Shown here piece after piece: positions 1 to 5,253 of a stretch of 5,253 bases of DNA. The DNA lies in NCBI GenBank assembly GCA_010092775.1, contig JAADYZ010000282.1:1-5253 (forward strand), in the 5' to 3' direction. The translations under genes were made by a program, and so were the position numbers. The notes under the pieces were generated by a model, which did no database searches, was not told where the DNA came from, and was given only the letters and a program-made list of their open reading frames with translations. Within the stretch, counting starts at the first letter, position 1. The number at the start of each line of letters is the position of its first letter. Origin of the DNA: Chloroflexota bacterium (GTDB lineage: Bacteria > Chloroflexota > Anaerolineae > Aggregatilineales > UBA3940).

Positions 1-969
1 CCGGGGCTGCGGCCTGGCCGCGAGGCATTTGCGGCGATCATCCACTTCAGCCGCAATCTGTTTGGCAGCAAACTACTGATCTATCTGACGGGGCAAGTGG
101 ACAATGCGGCTGTCGGAACCCTGGGCGAGACCCGCTTGGGCTGGTACGCCTTCGGTGAAAACCAATCTGCGACGGTGGTGGTCGGTGTCGGCGCGACAGT
201 CGCGCAGATCGCGCTGCCAGCCCTGGCCGCCGCGCGTGATCATCTGCCCGATTTACGCCAGATCTATCTCAATATGCTGCGGCTGACCGCGACGATCAGT
301 ACCCCAATGCAGGTGGGTGGCATCGTGATCGCAGAACTGGCGGTCGTGCTCTTCTTCGGCGAGCAATGGCGCGGATCGGTGACGGTCTTTCAAGCCTACT
401 TGACCTTCAGGCTCTTGGATACCTTGGTGCGGGTGGCCGATGCCACTGTCTCGGCAGTGGGTAGAACGGAAGTGCGCTTCCGGGTCGATTTGATTCAACT
501 GCCGTTCTTTCTGGTTGGTGTGTATTTGGGTGTGGTGGTCTTCGAGTCGATCCTGAGCGTAGCCTGGACTCTCACTCTGGTGCGCACGACCGCCGCCGCG
601 ATCTACTTTACCCAGACCCTGCGCCTGACTGACCTCAAGCCTGGCGTCTTGTGGCGCTATCTGCTGCCCAGCACATTGGCCTCCGCATTGATGGGCTTAA
701 GTGTATGGGGTCTGTATGCCTCTGGCTGGCTGTTTGAGCGCCTGGCTTTCATTAATGGGGGCTTCTGGCAGCAGATGGTCCTCTTTGTGCTGCTGGTGGC
801 GGTCGGTGGGCTGCTGTACTTCAGCCTACTGATCCTGCTGGACCGGCGCGGTTTTACTGAGGTCTTCTTGATGGCCTGGGAAATCGTATTGCCGGAGGGG
901 CCACGCCGCCAGATCGACGCGCGCTGGCGGCGACTGCGCAATCAGGTTCCTTGGCTGCGATGGTTCTAG
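1..969 (+). CDS. Wzx/WzxC-like polysaccharide flippase, 5'-truncated by window edge
   Basis: This is probably an inner-membrane flippase of the polysaccharide transporter (PST) branch of the MOP superfamily, which moves lipid-linked sugar units across the membrane for surface polysaccharide assembly. The frame is open from base 1. The GTG at 97 is only an internal valine, so the start lies upstream. The visible part is 322 residues; the family is usually near 480-500, so roughly a third is missing. Family-like features are the stretch LIYLTGQVDNAAVGTLGE (visible residues 26-43) followed by LGWYAF, a later FPA-like LPALAAARD, then FFGEQW, VFQAYL and an AVGRTEVRF turn. Several long hydrophobic helices continue to a basic, probably cytoplasmic tail ending WLRWF. 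The TAG stop at 967-969 overlaps the stop of the convergent receiver gene. Flippase assignment is by family resemblance; substrate and exact subfamily cannot be told. Confidence 0.82.
   Translation, partial: PGLRPGREAFAAIIHFSRNLFGSKLLIYLTGQVDNAAVGTLGETRLGWYAFGENQSATVVVGVGATVAQIALPALAAARDHLPDLRQIYLNMLRLTATISTPMQVGGIVIAELAVVLFFGEQWRGSVTVFQAYLTFRLLDTLVRVADATVSAVGRTEVRFRVDLIQLPFFLVGVYLGVVVFESILSVAWTLTLVRTTAAAIYFTQTLRLTDLKPGVLWRYLLPSTLASALMGLSVWGLYASGWLFERLAFINGGFWQQMVLFVLLVAVGGLLYFSLLILLDRRGFTEVFLMAWEIVLPEGPRRQIDARWRRLRNQVPWLRWF
904..932. repeat. Perfect 9-bp inverted repeat near the convergent gene ends
   Basis: The arms cgccgccag (904-912) and ctggcggcg (924-932) are exact reverse complements around an 11-base loop, giving a very GC-rich stem. 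It lies in the last codons of the flippase (RRQIDARWRR) and about 34 bases beyond the stop of the minus-strand receiver gene. In that transcript it would therefore form a 3' hairpin. No T-run follows it on either strand, so it is not a classical intrinsic terminator. It might stabilise or end the receiver mRNA, or simply reflect arginine-rich coding. Confidence 0.4.
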
Positions 970-1343
970 CCCGCGATGATCCCTTGCAGCTTGTCCACAA
1001 ATGAGCCAGCATCGACGGGCTTGGGGAAGTAAGCATCAAAGCCAGCCGTCATGGCATCCTGTGCTACGTTGGCTGAGTGATACGCGGTAATGGCGATCAC
1101 GGGTAGATCGCTGATCGTCGCGTCATCACGAATCTGGGCAAGGGTCGCCCAACCATCAAGGTTGGGCATGGAAAGGTCCATGATGATAGCGGTCGGCGTG
1201 AATGTGTCTAGGGCATCCAGGCACTCCAGGCCGTCACGAGCGACGGTCACGTCGATTCCGTGAAAGGTCAGAATAGTCGAGACGACCTGGACACTGTCTA
1301 GCTCGTCTTCCACCAGTAGAATGTGCCAGTCCAGACGTGTCAT
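966..1343 (-). CDS. Stand-alone response regulator receiver (CheY-like), second of a pair
   Basis: This is a 125-residue protein made of one receiver domain and nothing else. Phosphate-site residues are all present: acidic pair Glu12/Asp13, phospho-acceptor Asp56 in IIMDLSMPNLDGW, Thr86 in VIAITAY, Tyr105 and Lys108 in YFPKP. The positions match CheY (Thr87, Tyr106, Lys109) almost one for one. It should be a cytoplasmic phosphate acceptor, most likely served by the kinase two genes upstream. There is no DNA-binding, enzymatic or HPt domain, so output would be through protein contact or phosphorelay. The ATG (1341-1343) has AAAGAG at 1353-1358, nine bases upstream and inside the end of the preceding gene. 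It starts three bases after the previous stop, in the same frame. It is clearly similar to its neighbour, as expected for a tandem duplicate. Its stop overlaps the convergent flippase stop. Confidence 0.93.
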   Translation of the reverse strand: MTRLDWHILLVEDELDSVQVVSTILTFHGIDVTVARDGLECLDALDTFTPTAIIMDLSMPNLDGWATLAQIRDDATISDLPVIAITAYHSANVAQDAMTAGFDAYFPKPVDAGSFVDKLQGIIAG

Positions 1344-1346
1344 ACT

Positions 1347-1751
1347 TTAAGTCTCTTTACGCTCGATATTGTTCAGAGCCGCTTTGATCTGATCGAGGAA
1401 GGTGTCGATCCGAAAGGGTTTGGCGATGTACCCGTCAAAGCCCAAAGCCAGCAATCGTTCGCGGTCGCCTTTCATGGCATGGGCAGTGATGGCAATCACC
1501 GGGATGTCTTTGGTGCGAGGCTCCTCGCGAATCTTCGCCAGCATCTGGTCGCCGCTCATCTTGGGCATCGAGATATCGAGCAGGATCAAGCGCGGCTCCA
1601 GATTCTGCAATACCTCCATCCCCTCCTCGCCATTGGTGGCGGTGTGGATCTCAGCTCCCTGAAACTCCAAGATTACTTTGGCGACTTCGAGATTATCCTT
1701 CGCGTCGTCAACGATCAGTATGTCCCAGTCTTTGATGTCAATGCTTTGCAT
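1347..1751 (-). CDS. Stand-alone response regulator receiver (CheY-like), first of a pair
   Basis: From the ATG at 1749-1751 this is a 134-residue single receiver domain. The acidic pair is Asp15/Asp16 (ILIVDDAKDN), the phospho-acceptor is Asp59 (LILLDISMPKMSG), the switch residue is Thr89 (VIAITAHAMKGD), and Tyr108 and Lys111 lie in DGYIAKPF. The TAHAM...GFDGYIAKP style is typical of receivers in phosphorelays and hybrid kinases. A GTG at 1763 would add four residues, but GAAGGAG at 1763-1769 would touch it. The ATG, 11 bases downstream, is better placed and also aligns the N-terminus with the sister receiver (both have DW before the first strand). The binding site overlaps the kinase TGA, so translation is probably coupled to the kinase. 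It is the likely direct phosphate acceptor of that kinase, but no output domain is present. Confidence 0.93.
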   Translation of the reverse strand: MQSIDIKDWDILIVDDAKDNLEVAKVILEFQGAEIHTATNGEEGMEVLQNLEPRLILLDISMPKMSGDQMLAKIREEPRTKDIPVIAITAHAMKGDRERLLALGFDGYIAKPFRIDTFLDQIKAALNNIERKET

Positions 1752-1762
1752 GTGTGCTGCCA

Positions 1763-1769
1763 CTCCTTC
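1763..1769 (-). promoter_or_regulatory. Ribosome binding site deciding the first receiver's start
   Basis: On the minus strand this reads GAAGGAG, a strong Shine-Dalgarno match. It overlaps the kinase stop codon (TGA, 1768-1770). It abuts the GTG at 1763 with no spacing and lies 11 bases from the ATG at 1751, which favours the ATG as start. The spacing is slightly long but workable. Confidence 0.6.
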
Positions 1770-3477
1770 ACGATTCTCCGCTTCTCGACATCATTGCGTC
1801 CCCCTCTGTTAACGACGGTAGAGTGACTGTGAAGGTGCTGCCTTCGCCCAGTTGACTCTTGACGCGGATCGTGCCGCCCATCATCAAGGTCAGATTTCGG
1901 ACGATAGCTAGCCCCAAGCCGGTGCCGCCATGTTGGCGATCGGAAGTGCTGGTGACCTGGCGAAACTCATCGAAGATTGTCTCTTGGGCATGTGGGGGGA
2001 TGCCCACGCCGGTATCGCTCACTTCGATGGCCCAGCGCTCGCTGCTCAACTGCTTGAGTGCCAGCCGCACCTGACCCTTGTCGGTGAACTTGATTCCGTT
2101 GCCGACCAGATTGATGATGATCTGGCGCAGCCGTTCGGTGTCTCCGACGAGGGAGCTTGGCAATTCTGGATCGAGTTGGGTTTCCAGTTGGAGCCCCTTG
2201 TCCTGGGCGAGAACCACCATCTGCCGCTCAATGGAGGCTAAGAGTGCCGACGGTGCGAAGGGCTTTTTGATGATCTCTGTGCGGCCTGCCTCAATCCGGG
2301 CGATGTCCAAGACGTTGTTGATCAGCCCGAGCAGGTGCTCAGCGTTGGCCATGCTGCGCTCCTGGAATTCGCGCTGGCGAGGCTGAAGGTCGCCCACCAT
2401 CCCTTGCAGCATGATATCAGCATAACCGATGATGGCGTTGAGCGGGGTGCGCAACTCGTGCGACATGGTCGCCAAGAATTGACTCTTGGCAATGTTAGCT
2501 GCCTCGGCTGCCTCACGTGCCGCTACCAATTCCTGGGTACGCTCTTGCACGCGCTGCTCCAAGGTGCGATTGATCTGTTCTAGCGCGATCCGGGCAGCCT
2601 GCCGCTCACCGATCACTGCGGCCAAGACATAAGGCGCAGCACAGACGATCAGGACGAACATCTGAACGAGCAGCACGGTCTCGGTGATCGTGCCGACCAG
2701 AAAGGTGCTGCGCCCTTGCAAGACACCCGCTGTCACAACGCCAGCCACCAGCGGGATCAAGATCGATACGCCATGCTGGCCCAGACGAAAGGCGGTGGCG
2801 GCCAGGATCAGCAGCAGTACATAGTCGATGGGATAGCCGGTATTGAGCATGAGGAAGGCAATCAGCCCCATGGCAGCCAGAATTGCCAGGGCCTCCAAGC
2901 CCTGCCGTAGCTGAAAAGTGGGTCGCCTGCGCCAGATCAAGATCGGCGGTGCGACGATCAGCACGCCAATGATGTTGGCCAGCCAGGTGATAGCAAATTG
3001 ATTCGACTGTGCGCCGCTGACTGTTGCCACCAAGGCACCAATTAAGCCCGCCCCAATGGCTCCGGCTGCGATGAATATCACTGCATCCCTGGCCCGTTCG
3101 AAGGCATGCTCAGGTTGGGTGGTGAGGCGCTGCAAGACTAACGCCCCAACCCCCGCTTGAGCCACAGCGGCCAAGCCGATAAGCAGACTGACAAACGGAT
3201 CGGCGGGGGCTTGCCCGATACCAAACCAGGCCGCAAGAGCCGCCGCCAGCCCGACCCCCAGCAAGGCCTGCCTTCCGTATAGGATTGCAGCGGCCAGGGC
3301 CACCCCCGCTGGCAGCCAGATCTCCGTGATTGTGGCGTCGATGATGGTCAGGGTGCTGATTTGTGCGGCGGCCAAATACAGCAGCCCCACCCCCGAACTG
3401 GCCAGGACCATGGTGAGCCAGCGCGAGCGGTCATGCTTGATGATGGATGATTGCTGAGATGCCATAGTTGTAGTCAT
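1768..3477 (-). CDS. MASE1-type membrane sensor histidine kinase
   Basis: This is a 569-residue inner-membrane sensor kinase. Residues about 19-290 form eight or nine hydrophobic helices with MASE1-like signatures: IWLPAGVALAAAILYGRQ after the first helix, and WLANIIGVLIVAPPILIW mid-domain. A charged helix (about 291-331, with EQRVQERTQELVAAREAAEAAN) follows as a coiled-coil linker. The HisKA domain has SHELRTP with phospho-acceptor His340. The HExxT pattern (Glu341, Thr344) is usual in kinases that can also act as phosphatases. The ATPase domain has an N box (Asn456, Asn460), G1 DTGVGIP (488-494), FDEF (502-505) and G2 GGTGLGLAI (517-525). There is no PAS domain or fused receiver. The frame is open from a GTG at 3543, but the promoter lies inside that extension, so ATG 3477 was chosen; ATG 3465 is an alternative. 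Neither has a clear ribosome binding site. The signal sensed is unknown. It heads an operon with the two receivers. Confidence 0.92.
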   Translation of the reverse strand: MTTTMASQQSSIIKHDRSRWLTMVLASSGVGLLYLAAAQISTLTIIDATITEIWLPAGVALAAAILYGRQALLGVGLAAALAAWFGIGQAPADPFVSLLIGLAAVAQAGVGALVLQRLTTQPEHAFERARDAVIFIAAGAIGAGLIGALVATVSGAQSNQFAITWLANIIGVLIVAPPILIWRRRPTFQLRQGLEALAILAAMGLIAFLMLNTGYPIDYVLLLILAATAFRLGQHGVSILIPLVAGVVTAGVLQGRSTFLVGTITETVLLVQMFVLIVCAAPYVLAAVIGERQAARIALEQINRTLEQRVQERTQELVAAREAAEAANIAKSQFLATMSHELRTPLNAIIGYADIMLQGMVGDLQPRQREFQERSMANAEHLLGLINNVLDIARIEAGRTEIIKKPFAPSALLASIERQMVVLAQDKGLQLETQLDPELPSSLVGDTERLRQIIINLVGNGIKFTDKGQVRLALKQLSSERWAIEVSDTGVGIPPHAQETIFDEFRQVTSTSDRQHGGTGLGLAIVRNLTLMMGGTIRVKSQLGEGSTFTVTLPSLTEGDAMMSRSGES

Positions 3478-3520
3478 GATTGGTCGTATTTGTGAGGATA
3501 AACACAAACTCCCTAAATCC

Positions 3521-3548
3521 AGTATAAGCTGGGTTAGACCCACGCCAA
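3521..3548 (-). promoter_or_regulatory. Predicted sigma-70-like promoter of the kinase-receiver operon
   Basis: On the minus strand, -35 TTGGCG (3543-3548, four of six consensus bases) and -10 TATACT (3521-3526, five of six) are separated by 16 bases. Transcription would begin near A3514, leaving a leader of about 37 bases before ATG 3477. The spacer contains the inverted repeat TGGGT-N3-ACCCA (3530-3542), a possible repressor site. The leader contains AGGGAG (3509-3514), which is too far from ATG 3477 to serve it well. The promoter is predicted by motif alone. Confidence 0.5.
3530..3542. repeat. Small inverted repeat in the promoter spacer
   Basis: The sequence tgggt-tag-accca is a perfect inverted repeat with 5-bp arms and a 3-base centre, lying between the -35 and -10 elements. 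Symmetric sites in a spacer are often operators, but arms this short can occur by chance. Confidence 0.25.
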
Positions 3549-3552
3549 GGTG

Positions 3553-3582
3553 TTTTTATGTTTCTTCAATGGCATTTTTATG
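3553..3582. repeat. Two tttttatg direct repeats 22 bp apart, upstream of the promoter
   Basis: Identical 8-base copies sit at 3553-3560 and 3575-3582, a start-to-start distance of 22 bp, close to two helical turns. Read in the operon's direction they are CATAAAAA at roughly -46 to -39 and -68 to -61 from the predicted start site. That is where UP elements or activator sites lie. They stand out as A/T-rich against GC-rich surroundings. Their role as an UP element, activator site or phased A-tract is inference. Confidence 0.35.
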
Positions 3583-3598
3583 AGCTGATTATGCATTG
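3567..3598. repeat. Imperfect inverted repeat between the two minus-strand operons
   Basis: Arms caatggcat (3567-3575) and atgcattg (3591-3598) pair over eight positions with one bulged base around a 15-base loop. The repeat lies 12 bases beyond the stop of the upstream membrane-protein gene, where a terminator would be expected. The stem is AT-rich, the loop long, and no T-run follows on the minus strand. It is therefore at best a weak terminator, and no better one is visible in the gap. Confidence 0.2.
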
Positions 3599-3609
3599 CG
3601 ATCTGCCAC

Positions 3610-4413
3610 CTATTGACCAGCATGGTGCATGATCAGCCGCACCATAGCCATGGTGGCCCCTGCGAAGACAATTCCGGCACCCATCACAGACAGCCCAAGG
3701 GTTGTGGCAATCGCGGTCACCTCGTCTGGATTGGGGAAGACTTCAATCACGGCGACCACCAACCCGGCGGCGGCTGATCCGACGGCCAGGGCGGCAAAGA
3801 GCCCCGTGATGATCCCGCGCCGTTGAGGGGCGCGATATTTGATGGGACGGTAGCGGCTGCGCCAGATCGGTTCCCACGCCAGGATGGTCACCATATCATT
3901 CATCTGGCGTGGGGTGATTTGCTTCTGTTGGCGCTGCTCGGTAACGAGCTTCTGCATGATGTTGAAGGCCTGCTGCACGCCCTCACGGGTGAAGCGGGCG
4001 ATGTAAGTGGGCGTTGTGATGTTCTCACCGATGGGAAAGCTGACTTCGATGAGGCTGTCGTCTGGAAAGATGGCGCTGAATTGCAAGGCTCCGCTGCTCA
4101 TGTAGTCGATGATCTCGGCGAAGATCGTCCCCTCAGGATTGGCATAATACCAGGCCCGGCCAATTTGCCCTCCGACATCGGTTTCGCTGATGCCAAAGGG
4201 CGTGAAGCCGAGGCGTTCAATCTCTTTTGCGATGCGCCCAGCAGAACTGGGCAAGGGTACCTTCAGGTCGCTGATGTCCTTTTCAATCTCGCTGTTAGGG
4301 TCTGAGATGCCCTTGTGCCAGGGCCTGACGAGCATCCGGCTAGCCACCCAATAGGTCAGGCCAGCGGCCAACAGGCCAACGACGGTCATCAATGGGAGCG
4401 TGATGGCGTACAT
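3610..4413 (-). CDS. Unrecognised three-helix membrane protein with soluble domain
   Basis: I do not recognise this 267-residue protein. Residues 3-25 form one membrane helix, 34-198 a soluble mixed alpha/beta domain, and about 200-224 and 234-257 two further helices. Basic residues after helix 1 (SRMLVRPWHK) and before helix 2 (RSRYRPIKYRAPQRR), with an acidic loop NPDE between helices 2 and 3, place the soluble domain in the cytoplasm by the positive-inside rule. The domain has conserved-looking stretches: ERLGFTPFG, RAWYYANPEGTIFAEI, GALQFSAIFPDDSLIEVSFP, then a helical QQAFNIMQKLV and a WEPIWRSRYRP end. ATG 4411-4413 overlaps the propeller stop by one base (TGATG), with a weak AGGTG binding site upstream. 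Translation is therefore probably coupled and the two proteins may work together. No enzyme motif is visible. Confidence 0.85.
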   Translation of the reverse strand: MYAITLPLMTVVGLLAAGLTYWVASRMLVRPWHKGISDPNSEIEKDISDLKVPLPSSAGRIAKEIERLGFTPFGISETDVGGQIGRAWYYANPEGTIFAEIIDYMSSGALQFSAIFPDDSLIEVSFPIGENITTPTYIARFTREGVQQAFNIMQKLVTEQRQQKQITPRQMNDMVTILAWEPIWRSRYRPIKYRAPQRRGIITGLFAALAVGSAAAGLVVAVIEVFPNPDEVTAIATTLGLSVMGAGIVFAGATMAMVRLIMHHAGQ

Positions 4414-4415
4414 CA
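4411..4415 (-). other. TGATG stop/start overlap coupling two genes
   Basis: The propeller stop TGA (4413-4415) and the membrane-protein start ATG (4411-4413) share one base. This is a classic arrangement for translational re-initiation, indicating a single transcript and probably matched amounts of the two proteins. Confidence 0.75.
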
Positions 4416-5253
4416 GGGCACCTGGATGAAACTCAACAGGCGCAGTGTACGCGTCTGGTCACTGTCTTCCAGCCAGGCCAGCGTGATCTGATTCGGAGTG
4501 GGCATCAGAACGTGTTGATCATAGCCGCCGAACATGTCCACATCTGAGATGTTGGAGGCGATCTGTTCCCACCCGCCATCACCAAAGCGGCTCAGGCCCA
4601 AGTTGCTCGATTGCCAGGCCAAGGCGGCACTGCTGCCCTCGCCGTTGGTAGGCAGGGCAACGCCCGGCGCACCCACCAGCAGTTCGCCCACCACTGGCAG
4701 CCCAATTGCTGCCCAGGCGGTCGCCCCGCTGGCCAGGAATTGCAGCGAAGCCAGCCCTTCAATATTGTCGAAGCCCAGCAGGAGGTCGCCAGTTGGGCTG
4801 CTACGCAGACTGAGATTGGTAGTAAAGGCATCTGGACCGTCGGGAGTAGGCAGTGCCAGCCAGGTATTAGTCCCAGCGTCCCAGCGCTGCACCTGGGTGA
4901 GCACCGCACCATCGGAGCCTTCCTCGACCCAGGCCAGGACCGGTACGCCATTCAAGCTGGCCAGATCGAAAGCCAACAGACGCGCAGCGGTATCGACCAG
5001 GAAGGAGTCGACCGGCCCCAATTCGATCCACGTTCCAGCAGTGAACTGGCGCAGATAAAGCTGCTGGTCGCCCTGAATGTTTGTCTCGACCCAGGCCAGG
5101 GTGGGTAAGTCGGGAGGTCCAACCATCAAATCGACGATTTCGACGTCGCCCCCGGCATAATTGAACAACTCCGGGCCGACAGGTTGCCAGGCTCCACCGG
5201 AGAGGCGAGCCAGGCGAGTATTGCCGAAGCCGTTATTGTCCACGTCTTGTACC
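4413..5253 (-). CDS. Beta-propeller-like repeat protein, 5'-truncated by window edge
   Basis: The frame stays open to the right edge. The GTG at 5243 is probably an internal valine (preceding residues read VQD), so the N-terminus and any signal peptide are outside. The 276 residues counted from that GTG contain a degenerate repeat of about 46-56 residues. A strand ending in LAW recurs at 49-51, 103-105, 208-210 and 254-256, with LLGF at 154-157 in the equivalent place. Each is followed by an acidic turn, a second strand, and a tryptophan (Trp19, 72, 128, 177, 225) before an LG- or IG-like turn. The last unit stops half way (ITLAWLED to FIQVP), as when a final half blade closes a propeller. 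There are no cysteines and few basic residues, consistent with an extracytoplasmic binding or scaffold domain. No catalytic motif is seen. The gene is probably the upstream partner of the overlapping membrane-protein gene. Confidence 0.8.
   Translation of the reverse strand, partial: VQDVDNNGFGNTRLARLSGGAWQPVGPELFNYAGGDVEIVDLMVGPPDLPTLAWVETNIQGDQQLYLRQFTAGTWIELGPVDSFLVDTAARLLAFDLASLNGVPVLAWVEEGSDGAVLTQVQRWDAGTNTWLALPTPDGPDAFTTNLSLRSSPTGDLLLGFDNIEGLASLQFLASGATAWAAIGLPVVGELLVGAPGVALPTNGEGSSAALAWQSSNLGLSRFGDGGWEQIASNISDVDMFGGYDQHVLMPTPNQITLAWLEDSDQTRTLRLLSFIQVP

Noticed and set aside
97..969. Flippase gene starting at the GTG at 97
   Set aside because: The frame is open to base 1 and the upstream residues (FSRNLFGSKLLIYLTGQ) continue the family pattern, so this is an internal valine.
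1323..1826. Plus-strand open frame of 167 codons opposite the first receiver gene
   Set aside because: It lies antisense to a receiver with every catalytic residue intact. Its translation shows no recognisable domain, so it is a shadow of the codon pattern.
979..2412. Shared 12-base word atcccttgcagc near 979 and 2399
   Set aside because: It encodes similar short peptides (KLQGII, MLQGMV) in unrelated domains with no flanking similarity, so it is probably chance.
1347..3477. A broken hybrid kinase split by frameshift from its receiver
   Set aside because: The first receiver is in a different frame from the kinase and has its own strong ribosome binding site at the kinase stop, which suggests separate genes rather than a lesion.
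3823..4305. Plus-strand open frame of 160 codons opposite the membrane protein
   Set aside because: The minus-strand frame has coherent helices, topology and start/stop coupling. The plus frame has no family-like features.
4534..5108. Overlapping long plus-strand frames opposite the propeller gene
   Set aside because: Two different plus frames are open over the same bases, as expected from GC-rich repeat coding. The minus frame carries the periodic LAW/W pattern.
1..5253. tRNA, rRNA, CRISPR array, insertion sequence or attachment site
   Set aside because: No cloverleaf, regularly spaced repeat, transposase frame or terminal inverted repeat pair was seen, and the window is almost entirely coding.

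Overview
The window holds six protein genes: one plus-strand gene at the left edge and five minus-strand genes filling the rest. No RNA gene, mobile element or CRISPR array is visible. GC content is moderately high, the genes are tightly packed, and a membrane-sensor kinase is followed by stand-alone receiver proteins. That would fit a free-living environmental bacterium, possibly one of the Chloroflexota. The phylum is an impression from protein style, not a demonstrated placement.

Left edge (1-969, plus strand): the C-terminal two thirds of a multi-pass polysaccharide flippase of the Wzx/WzxC kind, with its start outside the window. It converges on the next gene, and the two stop codons share the palindrome CTAG. 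A perfect 9-bp inverted repeat lies just inside the flippase end.

Signalling operon (966-3477, minus strand, reading right to left): a MASE1-type membrane histidine kinase, then two stand-alone CheY-like receiver proteins. The kinase stop overlaps the ribosome binding site of the first receiver. The two receivers are in the same frame, separated only by one TAA stop and one codon. A good sigma-70-like promoter (about 3521-3548) precedes the kinase. It lies inside the longest open frame, so the true kinase start is internal, probably the ATG at 3477. The kinase probably autophosphorylates on His340 and passes phosphate to one or both receivers. No HPt or DNA-binding output domain is encoded here, so the output is elsewhere or by protein contact.

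Intergenic region (3478-3609): about 130 bases, AT-rich compared with the genes, carrying the promoter, two tttttatg direct repeats 22 bp apart upstream of the -35, and a weak imperfect inverted repeat.

Right part (3610-5253, minus strand): a repeat protein that looks like a beta-propeller (5' end outside the window), followed with a one-base TGATG overlap by an unrecognised three-helix membrane protein with a soluble, probably cytoplasmic domain. Their coupling suggests that they work together. I see no clear functional link between this pair, the kinase operon and the flippase.

Nothing here is demonstrably a new system. The best candidates for a second look are the propeller/membrane-protein pair and the kinase with two output-less receivers.
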